54,168 nucleotides of DNA from an uncultured Pirellulaceae bacterium (lineage in GTDB: Bacteria > Planctomycetota > Planctomycetia > Pirellulales > Pirellulaceae): contig CALKNI010000038.1 in NCBI GenBank assembly GCA_938091115.1, positions 1-54,168 of the forward strand, written 5' to 3'. Positions 18,045-26,865 of this stretch are shown piece by piece (position 1 is the stretch's first letter; every line of letters begins with the position of its first letter). The position numbers and the translations under genes are program-made. The notes under the pieces were generated by a model. That model was not told the origin of the DNA and made no database searches. It was given only the letters and a program-made list of their open reading frames with translations.

Positions 18045-19205
18045 ATGCAATACAGTTTCCGTCTCGCTGAGCTTTTGGGGCACGTTCCCGATCCGAGAAA
18101 ACGCCCTGGTACCATTAAAGCAATTGTTGAATACACCGGTCTCGATCGCCATCAGGTCGCTGCGCTTCTCAAAAACGAAGTTAAGTACATTCCTTTAAAA
18201 GCTCTTTCGAGGTTATGCGACTTCCTAATCGAGCACGGTCACGCTACCGCGGATCAATTGCCGGGCGCCCTATTCTCTGTCGAACCAGAGAATTTCTGGG
18301 AATTGCTAGCTAGACGGCGGCGATTGGAAATGTGTGTAGGCGTTCGTAAGGATGTCAGTGCGGAAAACCCAGATGTTTCGTTCGTCGTTGCCTCCGACTC
18401 TGTTTTGCTCGGTGAGATTCTTAATGGAGTCACCACACTTGGCGGCACAGCGAAACTAAGAAAATCGGATGGGAATATGTCCATGATGACGTCCGACTCA
18501 CTCCCGCACCCCGAACACCTGAAACAGTCGCTCGTTTGGAGCCCTGGGCAGGCGGACGAACAGGAGGTCATCCGTAGGGCCTCAATGGTCTACAACGAGT
18601 TCTCTGAATCCAAAGGGGACAAAGCACTCATTGGAATCGGAAGTACTAAAAGCAACCCAGTGGTTGAAATCGTTCTGTCGAAAGCGTTCAATTGCGATCC
18701 CTTTGAAAGTCAGGACACCGTTAGTGACGCCGCGGAACGAGCACTTCCTTTTTTTATGAGATACCGAGACAACGACCCACACATTCCATCCTGCTTTGCC
18801 GGTTTAAATCTTAGCCAAAATAACAAAACTCTCGATGCCGGGCTTTATTATGAAAACGAACAAGGCGTTTGGAATCGTTTCGGAAGCGACAATCCAAAAG
18901 AAGAGGTTGCCTTCGTATTTTATGTGCACCGAGAATCCCAAGGTCGTTTAGAAATGGTTCTAGGCGGGTTTTCCGGGCGGGCGACGCGACTTCTCGCTCG
19001 TGCTCTTGCCACGCGCGCCGAGGATTTCTGGCCGCCAATCTACGAAATGCAAGGGATCCAAGTCGGTGGCTTCATGGTCAAATTTACAATGCCCACCAGT
19101 AAAAAAGAAACAGACATCTTACGAACCGACCTCGTTGCAACTTCCGAGGTTACGAAAATTCCGCGTGAGGCGTTTGTACGACGATTGGAACGCGGCAAAT
19201 CTTAG
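18045..19205 (+). CDS. Putative HTH (Cro/C1-like) regulator with large unknown C-terminal domain
   Basis: The 386-residue product (ATG at 18045, GAGG upstream) opens with a helix-turn-helix-like segment: TIKAIVEYTGLDRHQVAALLKNE, followed by PLKALSRLCDFLIEHG. This resembles XRE-family DNA-binding domains. Residues ~85-386 have an alternating alpha/beta look (VSFVVASDSVLLGEIL, KALIGIGSTKSNPVVEIVLS, EVAFVFYVHRE, LEMVLGGFSGRATRLLARAL) with no family I recognise. The last motif is compatible with a ligand- or effector-binding domain. There is no membrane segment. It is followed 67 bases later by a small gene on the same strand, probably co-transcribed. DNA binding is inferred; the C-terminal function is unknown. 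Confidence 0.75.
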   Translation: MQYSFRLAELLGHVPDPRKRPGTIKAIVEYTGLDRHQVAALLKNEVKYIPLKALSRLCDFLIEHGHATADQLPGALFSVEPENFWELLARRRRLEMCVGVRKDVSAENPDVSFVVASDSVLLGEILNGVTTLGGTAKLRKSDGNMSMMTSDSLPHPEHLKQSLVWSPGQADEQEVIRRASMVYNEFSESKGDKALIGIGSTKSNPVVEIVLSKAFNCDPFESQDTVSDAAERALPFFMRYRDNDPHIPSCFAGLNLSQNNKTLDAGLYYENEQGVWNRFGSDNPKEEVAFVFYVHRESQGRLEMVLGGFSGRATRLLARALATRAEDFWPPIYEMQGIQVGGFMVKFTMPTSKKETDILRTDLVATSEVTKIPREAFVRRLERGKS

Positions 19206-19272
19206 TTGCGCCACCCAATCTTTCGCGCAAGCAAGCGTACTCGACGTTTTTACGACTAACTCGGCACAACCA

Positions 19273-19644
19273 ATGCTTACCCAATTTTCCGTAGGTCAAG
19301 TCTGGACCTACGCTACTCGCGACTGCGAACCCGATTCACGAATTACCATCGTCCGGCTCGATGAAGATCCCGATTTCGGCACGATCGTCCATGTCTTCGT
19401 GTCCGACGTTTCCATTCCCAATACAGAAGCTGCCGGCGGCGTCACTACATTCATCGCCCACCTTCCATATTCCGAAGAAGCGTTGGAAAAATGCGTGCTG
19501 CAGCTCGATAATGAATCCGCTGAGCTGCCCGCCTACGAAGATGCCTACCAACTATGGCGAGCGGCGTTCGAATCGAACGAAGCAGGCGTTTTTGATGATC
19601 CAGTTAGCGAGGTGATTGCCTCGATGGCCACTTTCGCCAACTAG
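19273..19644 (+). CDS. Hypothetical protein downstream of the HTH regulator
   Basis: The frame is open from further left, but that part overlaps the previous gene, so the ATG at 19273 (MLTQFSVGQVWTYATRD) is taken, giving 123 residues. The protein is acidic and soluble, with a beta-rich first half (ITIVRLDEDPDFGTIVHVFVSDVSI) and a helical end (AYQLWRAAFE). I do not recognise a family. The SVGQVWTY opening suggests a small SH3-like barrel start, but that is only an impression. Its closeness to the regulator suggests a shared transcript. Confidence 0.65.
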   Translation: MLTQFSVGQVWTYATRDCEPDSRITIVRLDEDPDFGTIVHVFVSDVSIPNTEAAGGVTTFIAHLPYSEEALEKCVLQLDNESAELPAYEDAYQLWRAAFESNEAGVFDDPVSEVIASMATFAN

Positions 19645-19728
19645 TGCACGCGTGGAATCAAAGGGTTACCACACTCGATTACAAACCTGAACATCATCGA
19701 CAGATTTTTGGTTGCCCGGACTCTAAAT

Positions 19729-20463
19729 TTAACGGGGCACCATCCGAATGCGAGTAATGATCAAATCAGAATTGGGGTCAATTTCCTTGGCAACTAAAGC
19801 CAATGTTGGACTCTCCGGTTTACCAAGTCGCACCATCACCTGCTCGGTAAAATCAGAATCCTGAGGGAGTACATAAAAAGTGACCGGCCTTCGATCGCCA
19901 AGACAAATATCGAGACTTCCTTCGTACTTGGAACGGTAGGTGATGAAACACCGAAAATAACCTGTTTTTCGATCCTCGATTGCAAGGTCCCATTTCGCCT
20001 CGGCCTCGTTCGACCAACTGCTGATTCCAGAGGTCTTTGCCTCACAACCGGTGACCTTTGCTAAACGAATCGGTAAATTAAAACTGCTATCAGTTTCCTG
20101 ACTAACGCTCAATTTAGAAATCCCCGGCTTGTCCCCATCCAACGACGTAGCATTCTCAACTTCTAGTGCTACTCCACTAGACGGTTTCTCCTCAGCTACC
20201 GAGGCTTCAACTTCCTCAATTTCGCCAATAGAATTCACTCCAGCCAAATTAGCTTGGTTCGCCGGATCGCCTTCCCCAACTTCGTCCTCACCGGAAAGTA
20301 ACAGAATGGTCGCGGTCATCGCAATCACGCCGGTTGAAACCAAAAACATAATGACTCGGATATCCAACAGGTCGTGAATCCACGGCTTAAGTTCTGCATC
20401 AAGCTCATCCGAATGTGTTGGAGCCGATTGAGACAGTGACGGCTCAGTATAATTTTCTTCCAT
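19729..20463 (-). CDS. Single-pass membrane protein, function unknown
   Basis: The 244-residue protein has a short Ser/Glu-rich N-terminus and one hydrophobic helix (about residues 34-56, VIMFLVSTGVIAMTATILLL). An acidic, probably disordered linker and a soluble C-terminal domain rich in strands follow (SFNLPIRLAKVTGCEAKT, KWDLAIEDRKTGYFRCFITY). The hydrophobic segment is preceded by DIRV, so the N-terminus is likely cytoplasmic and the C-terminal domain periplasmic. No catalytic motif was seen. It is transcribed towards the end of the 123-residue gene. Confidence 0.7.
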   Translation of the reverse strand: MEENYTEPSLSQSAPTHSDELDAELKPWIHDLLDIRVIMFLVSTGVIAMTATILLLSGEDEVGEGDPANQANLAGVNSIGEIEEVEASVAEEKPSSGVALEVENATSLDGDKPGISKLSVSQETDSSFNLPIRLAKVTGCEAKTSGISSWSNEAEAKWDLAIEDRKTGYFRCFITYRSKYEGSLDICLGDRRPVTFYVLPQDSDFTEQVMVRLGKPESPTLALVAKEIDPNSDLIITRIRMVPR

Positions 20464-21017
20464 CCGCTTATCTTCAACCTTCTAACTGAGGAACAGATTA
20501 ATCTCCAAATTATTTTAGTTTTCTAGCACTGCTTGATCTCGAAGTCGGACTTTTCCTAGCTTGCATTCATCACGCAATCAAAAAATGACATCACTCTTAT
20601 TCGTCATCAATTCCCTTTAACAAATTGACAGAAAGTCTAACTGATTAATGCCAGGAAATGATATCTAGATGGGCTTATTCATATCGAATTTAGATCAATC
20701 CTGCGTAAGAAACACCCTTTAAAAGTGGATTAAATCGATGTTATCTCTCATTCAAACCAACCTCACTTAATTCGGTAATTCGTTAATAACTGTCTAACAT
20801 AAATTCGTCGTTTGGTTGGCATGGCGATTCGGAACTTACAAGTCGTTCCGATTTTAACGCTCAAGTAGAGCACGATTTGTATTCAATTAACGATCCTTCA
20901 AACCGTTCTATTGAGAAAGCGATTTGCTGCCGATGTAGTCAGTGGGAATCTAAGTAATTGAATCCCAATCGCACGACTCGAGCCACTCGGCTCGAACCAT
21001 CACCGACGGGGGCAAAT
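20464..21017. other. Divergent intergenic region with one hairpin
   Basis: About 550 A+T-rich bases separate two divergent genes. I found no RNA gene or conserved protein. At 20978-20995, TCGAGCC and GGCTCGA form a perfect seven-base-pair stem with a four-base loop, 22 bases before the GTG of the next + strand gene. It could lie in that gene's 5' leader. A weaker stem, CGGAAC/GTTCCG, lies near 20830. Confidence 0.4.
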
Positions 21018-21302
21018 GTGTCACAGGACATCAACGTAGTAGCATTGGTAAAAGGCGAGGAACGCTACATCTTTCTGTTTAATGACAAAAAGAAGGGCGA
21101 AACACTCCGCACACTTGGCCGCTACGCGTCAGACGGAAAGCTAAGTTTTTCGTGGTACGATGCTGCTGTCTTGAGCCAAAAAGTCCGAAATATTCAAAAA
21201 ACCGAAACTCCGTCGGAACCGTCACAAGGCCGGTTTGCCGCTCCGCACCTTGGAGACTTGTTCTCCAACGAGGATCTCTTTTCAGGGGAAGACAACTTCT
21301 AA
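21018..21302 (+). CDS. Small conserved-looking hypothetical protein (GTG start)
   Basis: Translation from the GTG at 21018 gives a 94-residue protein beginning MSQDINVVALVKGEERYIFL. A compact part follows with the pattern FNDKKKGETLRTLGRYASD and LSFSWYDAAVLSQKV, then a Pro/Ser-rich acidic tail. The frame continues upstream to a TTG at 20958 that runs through a hairpin, so GTG is preferred. No family is recognised. The xer recombinase gene starts 80 bases downstream on the same strand, making a small operon plausible. Confidence 0.65.
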   Translation: MSQDINVVALVKGEERYIFLFNDKKKGETLRTLGRYASDGKLSFSWYDAAVLSQKVRNIQKTETPSEPSQGRFAAPHLGDLFSNEDLFSGEDNF

Positions 21303-21382
21303 ACGCCTCCGAGCTAACTTATCTACGAAACTGTCGATTTTTTTCGTAGGTAACGCGAACACGGAACAGGAGCGACTTCGAT

Positions 21383-22291
21383 TTGGAAAAATCCATCCCC
21401 CGATTTCTGCGTTACCTGAATGTTGAGCGAAACTGTTCGGAACTGACGATTAAGTCATACCGTGAAGATCTCGAACTCCTCTACGGGTTCCTGTGCGACA
21501 CGCTCACTTCGAGCCCAAGACCTTCTAAAATAACTCCTTTGGATTTACGAAAATACGTCTCGGCGCTTCACGAATCGGGCTATGCCAAGAGCTCCGTTTC
21601 GCGACGCTTGGCATCGATGCGAAGCTACTTCAAGTATTGCCAGCGTGAAGGACTCTGCGAAACCAACCCCGCTAAACCTCTGAGGAACCCGCGGCGCGAG
21701 CGCAAACTGCCGCACTTTCTGACAGGGGCAGAGATCGGGCAACTCCTCTCAGCCCCTTCTAAAAATGAGCCACTAGGACTACGTGATCGAGCGATCCTAG
21801 AAACCCTTTATTCTGCGGGATTACGCGTCAGTGAATTAGTAGGTGTAAATCTTGACGACCTCGATCTCACCGATGGCCTCGTTCGCGTCAGGGGAAAAGG
21901 GAAACGCGAACGCCTTGCCCCCCTAGGCAGTTTTGCAGTCAAAGCGTTGCGATCGTGGCTCAAAAAGCGATCGCCAGCTCGCGGACTGACCAAAGAGGAG
22001 GCGGCCGCCGTATTTCTAAATAAATTTGGAAAACGGCTTACTACGCGAAGTGTTGCGAGAATGCTCGAAAAATACCTGAAACTGACAGGGCTGGATTTGC
22101 GAACTTCCCCCCATACACTTCGGCACAGTTTCGCTACTCACCTTCTCGATCGTGGCGCCGACATTCGAAGTGTTCAGGAATTATTGGGACACAAAAGCCT
22201 AGTCACAACCCAGATCTATACGCACGTCAGCACTGCCGGCCTTAAGCAAGCTTACGAAAAAGCCCACCCCCGTGCTCGAAAAAACGCGTAA
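21383..22291 (+). CDS. xerC: Tyrosine recombinase XerC/XerD
   Basis: Xer recombinases resolve chromosome dimers at dif sites. The 302-residue protein has an N-terminal SAM-like core-binding domain (about 1-95). The catalytic domain has the full set of active-site residues: R148, K172, H244, R247, H270 and nucleophile Y279 (HTLRHSFATHLLDRGADI, ELLGHKS, IYTHVS). Length is exactly that of XerC/XerD. The start is TTG at 21383 with AGGAG about ten bases upstream. XerC and XerD cannot be told apart reliably here; no dif-like site was identified nearby. It does not look like an integrase of a mobile element: there is no att repeat or tRNA. Confidence 0.94.
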   Translation: MEKSIPRFLRYLNVERNCSELTIKSYREDLELLYGFLCDTLTSSPRPSKITPLDLRKYVSALHESGYAKSSVSRRLASMRSYFKYCQREGLCETNPAKPLRNPRRERKLPHFLTGAEIGQLLSAPSKNEPLGLRDRAILETLYSAGLRVSELVGVNLDDLDLTDGLVRVRGKGKRERLAPLGSFAVKALRSWLKKRSPARGLTKEEAAAVFLNKFGKRLTTRSVARMLEKYLKLTGLDLRTSPHTLRHSFATHLLDRGADIRSVQELLGHKSLVTTQIYTHVSTAGLKQAYEKAHPRARKNA

Positions 22292-22359
22292 CTTGTAACG
22301 GAGACTACTTGTAACGGTAGCCTATTGGCGTCTGTAAATTGGCCGAGTCACCTAACACC

Positions 22360-23412
22360 TCAAGGGCGCTTTTCTAGCGAATCTTTCGAGTGCAAAGAGA
22401 GTTTCTTTCCGGAACATCGATCAGAAATGATAGATTCCAAAGCGATTCCTTCTTGCTGCCACAACGCAATTTCGTTGGGTGTCATCGCAATCTTACCATT
22501 CCCAGACAGCAACCATAACGACGGAACAGAACGCACGCCGTAGTTAAACAGCACTGGATGTTCGAGCCCCTGCGTCATTCCATGAGAGCCCGCTAAATTG
22601 CCCGTTTTGATCAATTCAATGGCGGATTCCCGTTTGTTGTCGACATTGATCGACAACAACCGGAGATCGTGTTTGTCTTTGGTTGCTGAGTACACTTTTT
22701 GGATCATCTCTTGATCCGACTTAGCATTCGACCCCGCAGTCGTCCAAAAATTAAGCAGTAAAAACTTTCCATCGAATTGTTCGGATTTGATTAACTCATC
22801 GCCACTGATGCCAGTCACCTCAAACGGAGGAGCAGGATCCCCCGTTTTCAATATAGGAGTTATCTCGACTTGCAATGGCGGTAATGATACTTCGTCAACA
22901 TCTTTGAGAATTTCTAGTTGCGCAAAGAGTTCAAATGCGTAAGTGGTCTTCTCAATCTGGCGATCCAATCTTGCGGACAGAGCGTAAGTTCCCGGCGGAA
23001 CATCGTAAACCACAAACCGTCCTTCCGAATCGAACTTGATGTCAAAAACCTTCGCCTGCTTTAAAAGAGTTTCGCGCTGCTCAATAAATTTCTTCCCCTC
23101 TTTTGAAGCTAAAAATTTCTCTGACCAGGCAAGTTTGTCTTCATTATTCCATTCATCAAATTTTGCTGGAAATGCCGGCATTGGCCATTCAACTTGCTCC
23201 CGAAGCGTCGCCTCTAACTGGTTCAACGGAACCGTCAACGTTAGCCCATCCCAAGATTGCTGATTGACTTTGGAGTATTCAATTTTCCCCCGCACCACCG
23301 CATCCTCACCTGAGGCAGAGACCGGTATAAAAAACAACATGACCAAAACAGCCAATATTCCTTGATGCGCCTCTTGCGACCCAACCCGAGTTTTTAGACG
23401 GGACAACTGCAT
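22360..23412 (-). CDS. TlpA/AhpC-like thioredoxin-fold protein lacking the CxxC
   Basis: The frame opens at 23475, but the ATG at 23412 starts a usable signal or anchor sequence (ILAVLVMLFFIPVSASG), giving 350 residues. The middle holds a carbohydrate- or lipid-like Ig/carboxypeptidase-regulatory type segment (FDSEGRFVVYDVPPGTYALSA). The C-terminal third is a TlpA-type thioredoxin domain (PAPPFEVTGISGDELI, then KFLLLNFWTTAGSNA about residue 222). Where active family members have WCxxC, this one has WTTAGSNA, so neither redox cysteine is present. It is therefore unlikely to be an oxidoreductase. The cis-Pro region VRSVPSLWLL is kept. It is presumably periplasmic. Confidence 0.82.
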   Translation of the reverse strand: MQLSRLKTRVGSQEAHQGILAVLVMLFFIPVSASGEDAVVRGKIEYSKVNQQSWDGLTLTVPLNQLEATLREQVEWPMPAFPAKFDEWNNEDKLAWSEKFLASKEGKKFIEQRETLLKQAKVFDIKFDSEGRFVVYDVPPGTYALSARLDRQIEKTTYAFELFAQLEILKDVDEVSLPPLQVEITPILKTGDPAPPFEVTGISGDELIKSEQFDGKFLLLNFWTTAGSNAKSDQEMIQKVYSATKDKHDLRLLSINVDNKRESAIELIKTGNLAGSHGMTQGLEHPVLFNYGVRSVPSLWLLSGNGKIAMTPNEIALWQQEGIALESIISDRCSGKKLSLHSKDSLEKRP

Positions 23413-23744
23413 TACTAACCACCAAAAAATTGTAGAAAAATTGGAAAGGCACAGATCGTAACAAAAAACCCACACTCAAGGCTATTTATCGGCACCGCAA
23501 ACGTCAACGAGAACTCACCCTAAACGCTCAGGTTGATGCTTTGGTTTAACGATTTAACGGATTAGCGTTAAATAGACTTGAAATTCGAAGGATTTATCAG
23601 CAGATCGCCTGTTGGCAGTTGACCATTGGGCCGCCGAAAAATTAAACTCTCAAGCTTGCATGAACCGGTGTTCTTCGGTGATTGCCGATTAACTTACCAA
23701 CCGCTTCACAAGCGGCGTTTCACTTATTGCCTGAGGAGATCAGG
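23413..23744. other. Divergent gap with candidate purA promoter
   Basis: This 330-base region lies between the TlpA-like gene and purA. Beyond the promoter-like pair annotated separately and the strong Shine-Dalgarno directly before purA, nothing else is recognised. Confidence 0.5.
23619..23648 (+). promoter_or_regulatory. Candidate sigma-70-type promoter for purA
   Basis: TTGACC (23619-23624) and TAAACT (23643-23648) are separated by 18 bases and lie about 100 bases before the purA start. Both boxes deviate from consensus at one or two positions. This is an eye match only. Confidence 0.3.
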
Positions 23745-25073
23745 GTGCCTGGACAGTGTGTAATTGGATTGCAGTGGGGTGACGAAGCCAAAGGAAAATT
23801 GGTCGACTTGCTAACCGATGGAAAAGACCTTGTCGTTCGCTATCAAGGCGGAGCCAATGCTGGCCATACCGTTGTGATTGGAGACGATGTCTACAAACTC
23901 CACCATATTCCCAGCGGAATCATTAACGAAGGTGTCTTGAACTTGATCACTCCCGGAGTAGTGATCAATCCGCCAACGATTCTCAAAGAAATCAATTCCC
24001 TTGCGGAGCGAGGAATTGATGTCTCCTTACGAATGAAAATCAGCCAGCGGGCTCATGTTGTTATGCCCTGGCACATTCTAGAGGACAAAATGTGGAACGA
24101 GCTTGTTACCGGTGATGATAATATTGGCACAACGCTGCGAGGCATTGGCCCCTGCTACGCCGACAAAATCGGACGTAGTTTTGCAATTCGCATGGGAGAC
24201 TTAATTCAACCTGATTTTCCAGAACGCGTCCGAAAAATTGTTGCCGTCAAAAAGAAGGTTCTCTCAGCAACTTCTGGAAACAGCGAAACAGAGCTTGACG
24301 CTGAGGCAATTATCGCAGAGTACCTAGATTATGCCAAACAACTGGAACCATTGATCACCGATACCAATCGAATCTTGCTTGACGCTGTCGACGACAACAA
24401 AGACATCCTTTTCGAAGGAGCTCAAGGCTCATTGCTCGACATCGACCACGGCACCTTTCCATTCGTAACCAGTAGTAACAGTTCGGGCGTAGGCATCTCG
24501 ACAGGCTCAGGTGTACCGGGAAACTGGATAGAAAAAGTCATCGGTGTTACCAAGAGCTATGCAACCCGAGTTGGTGGCGGCCCCTTCCCAACCGAGCAGG
24601 ACAACGAGAAGGGTCAACACATTCGCGACATGGGCAACGAGTACGGCACGACCACGGGGCGACCTCGTCGATGTGGTTGGTTTGATGCCGTTGCCGCCCG
24701 CTACACCGCACGGCTTGGCGGGGCAACATCCGTCGCGCTGACAATGCTGGATGTTCTCAGCGAACTGGAATCAATTGATGTCTGCGTCGCCTATGAAATT
24801 GCGGGAGAACGTATCGAACACTTCCCGGCCAACGTCAATGATCTCCGCAATTTGACGCCGGTCTACGAGTCGTTACCCGGCTGGCAAATTGATGTCACTG
24901 GCGCTCGATCGCTTGAGGACTTGCCCCTCAATGCGGTTCGCTATGCTCGTAAAATTGAGACTTTAATTGGGCGACCCATTGAATTTATCTCGGTTGGCCC
25001 TGACCGTGCTCAGACCATCCAAATTTCCCAAAACGAATCTCTGGAAGACTACCTAAACGCAAAAGCCGTTTGA
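23745..25073 (+). CDS. purA: Adenylosuccinate synthetase
   Basis: This enzyme condenses IMP and aspartate using GTP, the first committed step to AMP. The frame reaches back to a TTG at 23682. The GTG at 23745 is preferred because GAGGAGATCAGG stands directly before it and the family normally begins just before the P-loop. This gives 442 residues, near the usual ~430. Motifs seen: the GTP-binding loop QWGDEAKGK (the family usually has GDEGKGK, so G to A), [12 protein letters not shown], the [13 protein letters not shown] block, [22 protein letters not shown] and [13 protein letters not shown]. It heads a probable operon with uppS and cdsA. Confidence 0.96.
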   Translation: MPGQCVIGLQWGDEAKGKLVDLLTDGKDLVVRYQGGANAGHTVVIGDDVYKLHHIPSGIINEGVLNLITPGVVINPPTILKEINSLAERGIDVSLRMKISQRAHVVMPWHILEDKMWNELVTGDDNIGTTLRGIGPCYADKIGRSFAIRMGDLIQPDFPERVRKIVAVKKKVLSATSGNSETELDAEAIIAEYLDYAKQLEPLITDTNRILLDAVDDNKDILFEGAQGSLLDIDHGTFPFVTSSNSSGVGISTGSGVPGNWIEKVIGVTKSYATRVGGGPFPTEQDNEKGQHIRDMGNEYGTTTGRPRRCGWFDAVAARYTARLGGATSVALTMLDVLSELESIDVCVAYEIAGERIEHFPANVNDLRNLTPVYESLPGWQIDVTGARSLEDLPLNAVRYARKIETLIGRPIEFISVGPDRAQTIQISQNESLEDYLNAKAV

Positions 25074-25149
25074 ATTTTCAAACGCAAAACTCAAACGATG
25101 TTATCGATTTAGAATCCACTCGCAGTTTTCAATTGCAGTTTCAGCCTCT

Positions 25150-25896
25150 ATGAATTCATCCGATAAACCATTGCAACTCGATGTGGCACCGGAAAAGATT
25201 CCGAGGCATGTTGCAATTATCATGGATGGGAACGGGCGTTGGGCTGAGCGTCAGGAACTACCTCGTATTCGCGGACATCAACAAGGTGCTAAAACCGTGC
25301 GATTGATCACGGAAGAATGTGCGCGAATCGGAATCAAACAACTTACCCTCTATTGCCTCTCTAGCGAAAATTGGAAACGGCCCGAGGACGAACTTGAATT
25401 CCTAATGTTTCTGCTCTCCCAATACATGATCCAGGAACGCGAGACGATGATGGAAAACAACATTCGCTTGCAAATCATTGGAAGGCGAGAGCGAATTCCT
25501 GCGGATGTTCAAATCGAGATGGACAAATCCCTTGAGATGACCTCCGCTAATACCGGCACCTGCCTCTGTCTTGCCATCAACTACGGTGGGCGTGCTGAAA
25601 TTGTGGATGCCGTCCGGCGAATAACTTCCGAGGTGACCACAGGGAAACTCGATCCTTCCGAGATCACCGAGACAACCGTCTCCAACCACCTCTACACTGC
25701 CGGCATGTCTGACCCTGACCTGCTGATCCGTACAGCTGGCGAAATGAGAATTAGCAATTACTTGCTTTGGCAAATCAGCTATGCTGAAATGTGGGTGACT
25801 GATAAAATGTGGCCAGAGTTCTCAATCGCAGATTTCCACCAAGCGATTGGTGATTTTTCAAAACGGAATCGACGGTTTGGTGGACTCAACAGTTAG
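25150..25896 (+). CDS. uppS: Undecaprenyl diphosphate synthase (cis-prenyltransferase)
   Basis: This enzyme chains isopentenyl diphosphate onto farnesyl diphosphate to give the C55 lipid carrier used for cell-envelope glycans. The 248-residue protein has the five UPP motifs: HVAIIMDGNGRWA with catalytic D26, GHQQGAKTVR, LTLYCLSSENWKRP, CLAINYGGRAEI and SDPDLLIRTAGEMRISNYLLWQ. The usual TGGE reads TAGE here, a mild change. It is followed eight bases later by cdsA, a very common pair (uppS-cdsA), often continued by dxr and rseP. In this genome dxr and rseP form a separate block about 14 kb away. Confidence 0.97.
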   Translation: MNSSDKPLQLDVAPEKIPRHVAIIMDGNGRWAERQELPRIRGHQQGAKTVRLITEECARIGIKQLTLYCLSSENWKRPEDELEFLMFLLSQYMIQERETMMENNIRLQIIGRRERIPADVQIEMDKSLEMTSANTGTCLCLAINYGGRAEIVDAVRRITSEVTTGKLDPSEITETTVSNHLYTAGMSDPDLLIRTAGEMRISNYLLWQISYAEMWVTDKMWPEFSIADFHQAIGDFSKRNRRFGGLNS

Positions 25897-25904
25897 GAAT
25901 CAAC

Positions 25905-26837
25905 GTGCTAGGGCGTCGCTTAATCTCCGCTGCGGTCATCATTTCATCAATGTTGCTACTGCTGTACTTCGATTACTCTCTTGGACGCCCCGAGAGCCTC
26001 GGAAGACCTGGTCTACTACTGTGTGGCTTAGCTGTCATTCTTGCAGCGATGGCGGCAAGTGAATTGGTCATCATGTTCGACAATGTAGCCTGTCGAATAA
26101 ACCACCACGTGATCGTTGGTGCCACCATCGTGATGGCCTGCATCGCCTTTGCCCCTATCCTGTGGAGAGACCAGCCTTTCAATTGTCCGCTGGGACATTT
26201 CGGATGGGCCATGGCAGGAATCGTCCTCGCAATCGTTCTCGTGTTCACCCATCAAATGCGGACTTTCACCCCGTCTCAATCACCGGCTAACGGTGAGATC
26301 ATTGACCAACTGGGGCGTTCAGCATTGATTTTCATTTACCTGAGCATGCTCTTTGCGTTCCTTGTTCCCCACCGACTGCTTCAGAACGATAACGCTCTCG
26401 GCTTGGTATCAATCATCACACTCATCACTTCCACCAAACTCGCCGACTCCTTCGCCTACTTCATCGGCAAACGCTTTGGCACCGTCAAACTCGCCCCAAA
26501 ACTAAGCCCGGGAAAAACAGTCCAAGGAGCGGTCGGCGCGTTCATTGGCGGATGCATGGGCACTGCAATTGTAATTTACATCGTAGCACCAGGATTTTTT
26601 TCAATTGAGGTTGCCAAGCCCTGGTGGTGGTTCCTGGCCTACGGCATCTTAGTCACCGCTGCTGGCATGGTCGGCGATCTCGCTGAATCACTGATCAAAC
26701 GCGATACTCAAACCAAGGATTCCAGCAGTTGGCTACCGGGACTGGGCGGCATCCTGGACATCATGGATTCCCTAGTTTTCGCCGCCCCGGTCTCTTTTTT
26801 CCTGTGGATAATCGCCGACCTTCCAGCCACGCCTTGA
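25905..26837 (+). CDS. cdsA: Phosphatidate cytidylyltransferase
   Basis: CdsA makes CDP-diacylglycerol from phosphatidic acid and CTP, the entry to phospholipid synthesis, in the inner membrane. The 310-residue protein has about eight hydrophobic helices and the C-terminal signature SLIKRDTQTKDSSSWLPGLG followed by GILDIMDSL. The classical signature has DRxDS where this has DIMDS. The start is GTG, eight bases after uppS. Its N-terminus (ISAAVIISSMLLLLYFDYS) is typical. Confidence 0.94.
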   Translation: MLGRRLISAAVIISSMLLLLYFDYSLGRPESLGRPGLLLCGLAVILAAMAASELVIMFDNVACRINHHVIVGATIVMACIAFAPILWRDQPFNCPLGHFGWAMAGIVLAIVLVFTHQMRTFTPSQSPANGEIIDQLGRSALIFIYLSMLFAFLVPHRLLQNDNALGLVSIITLITSTKLADSFAYFIGKRFGTVKLAPKLSPGKTVQGAVGAFIGGCMGTAIVIYIVAPGFFSIEVAKPWWWFLAYGILVTAAGMVGDLAESLIKRDTQTKDSSSWLPGLGGILDIMDSLVFAAPVSFFLWIIADLPATP

Positions 26838-26865
26838 GTCGACGATTTTTTAGCACTCCAACTTG

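Noticed and set aside
20624-20653. TTGACA as a promoter -35 box in the 20464-21017 gap
   Set aside because: No acceptable -10 box is found at 16-18 bases from it.
21383-22291. Integrase of a genomic island
   Set aside because: Length and motifs are those of housekeeping XerC/XerD, and no tRNA, direct repeats or foreign gene block accompany it.
25067-25084. CGTTTGA/TCAAACG hairpin over the purA stop codon
   Set aside because: No T-tract follows and uppS lies 66 bases downstream on the same strand; it does not look like a terminator.
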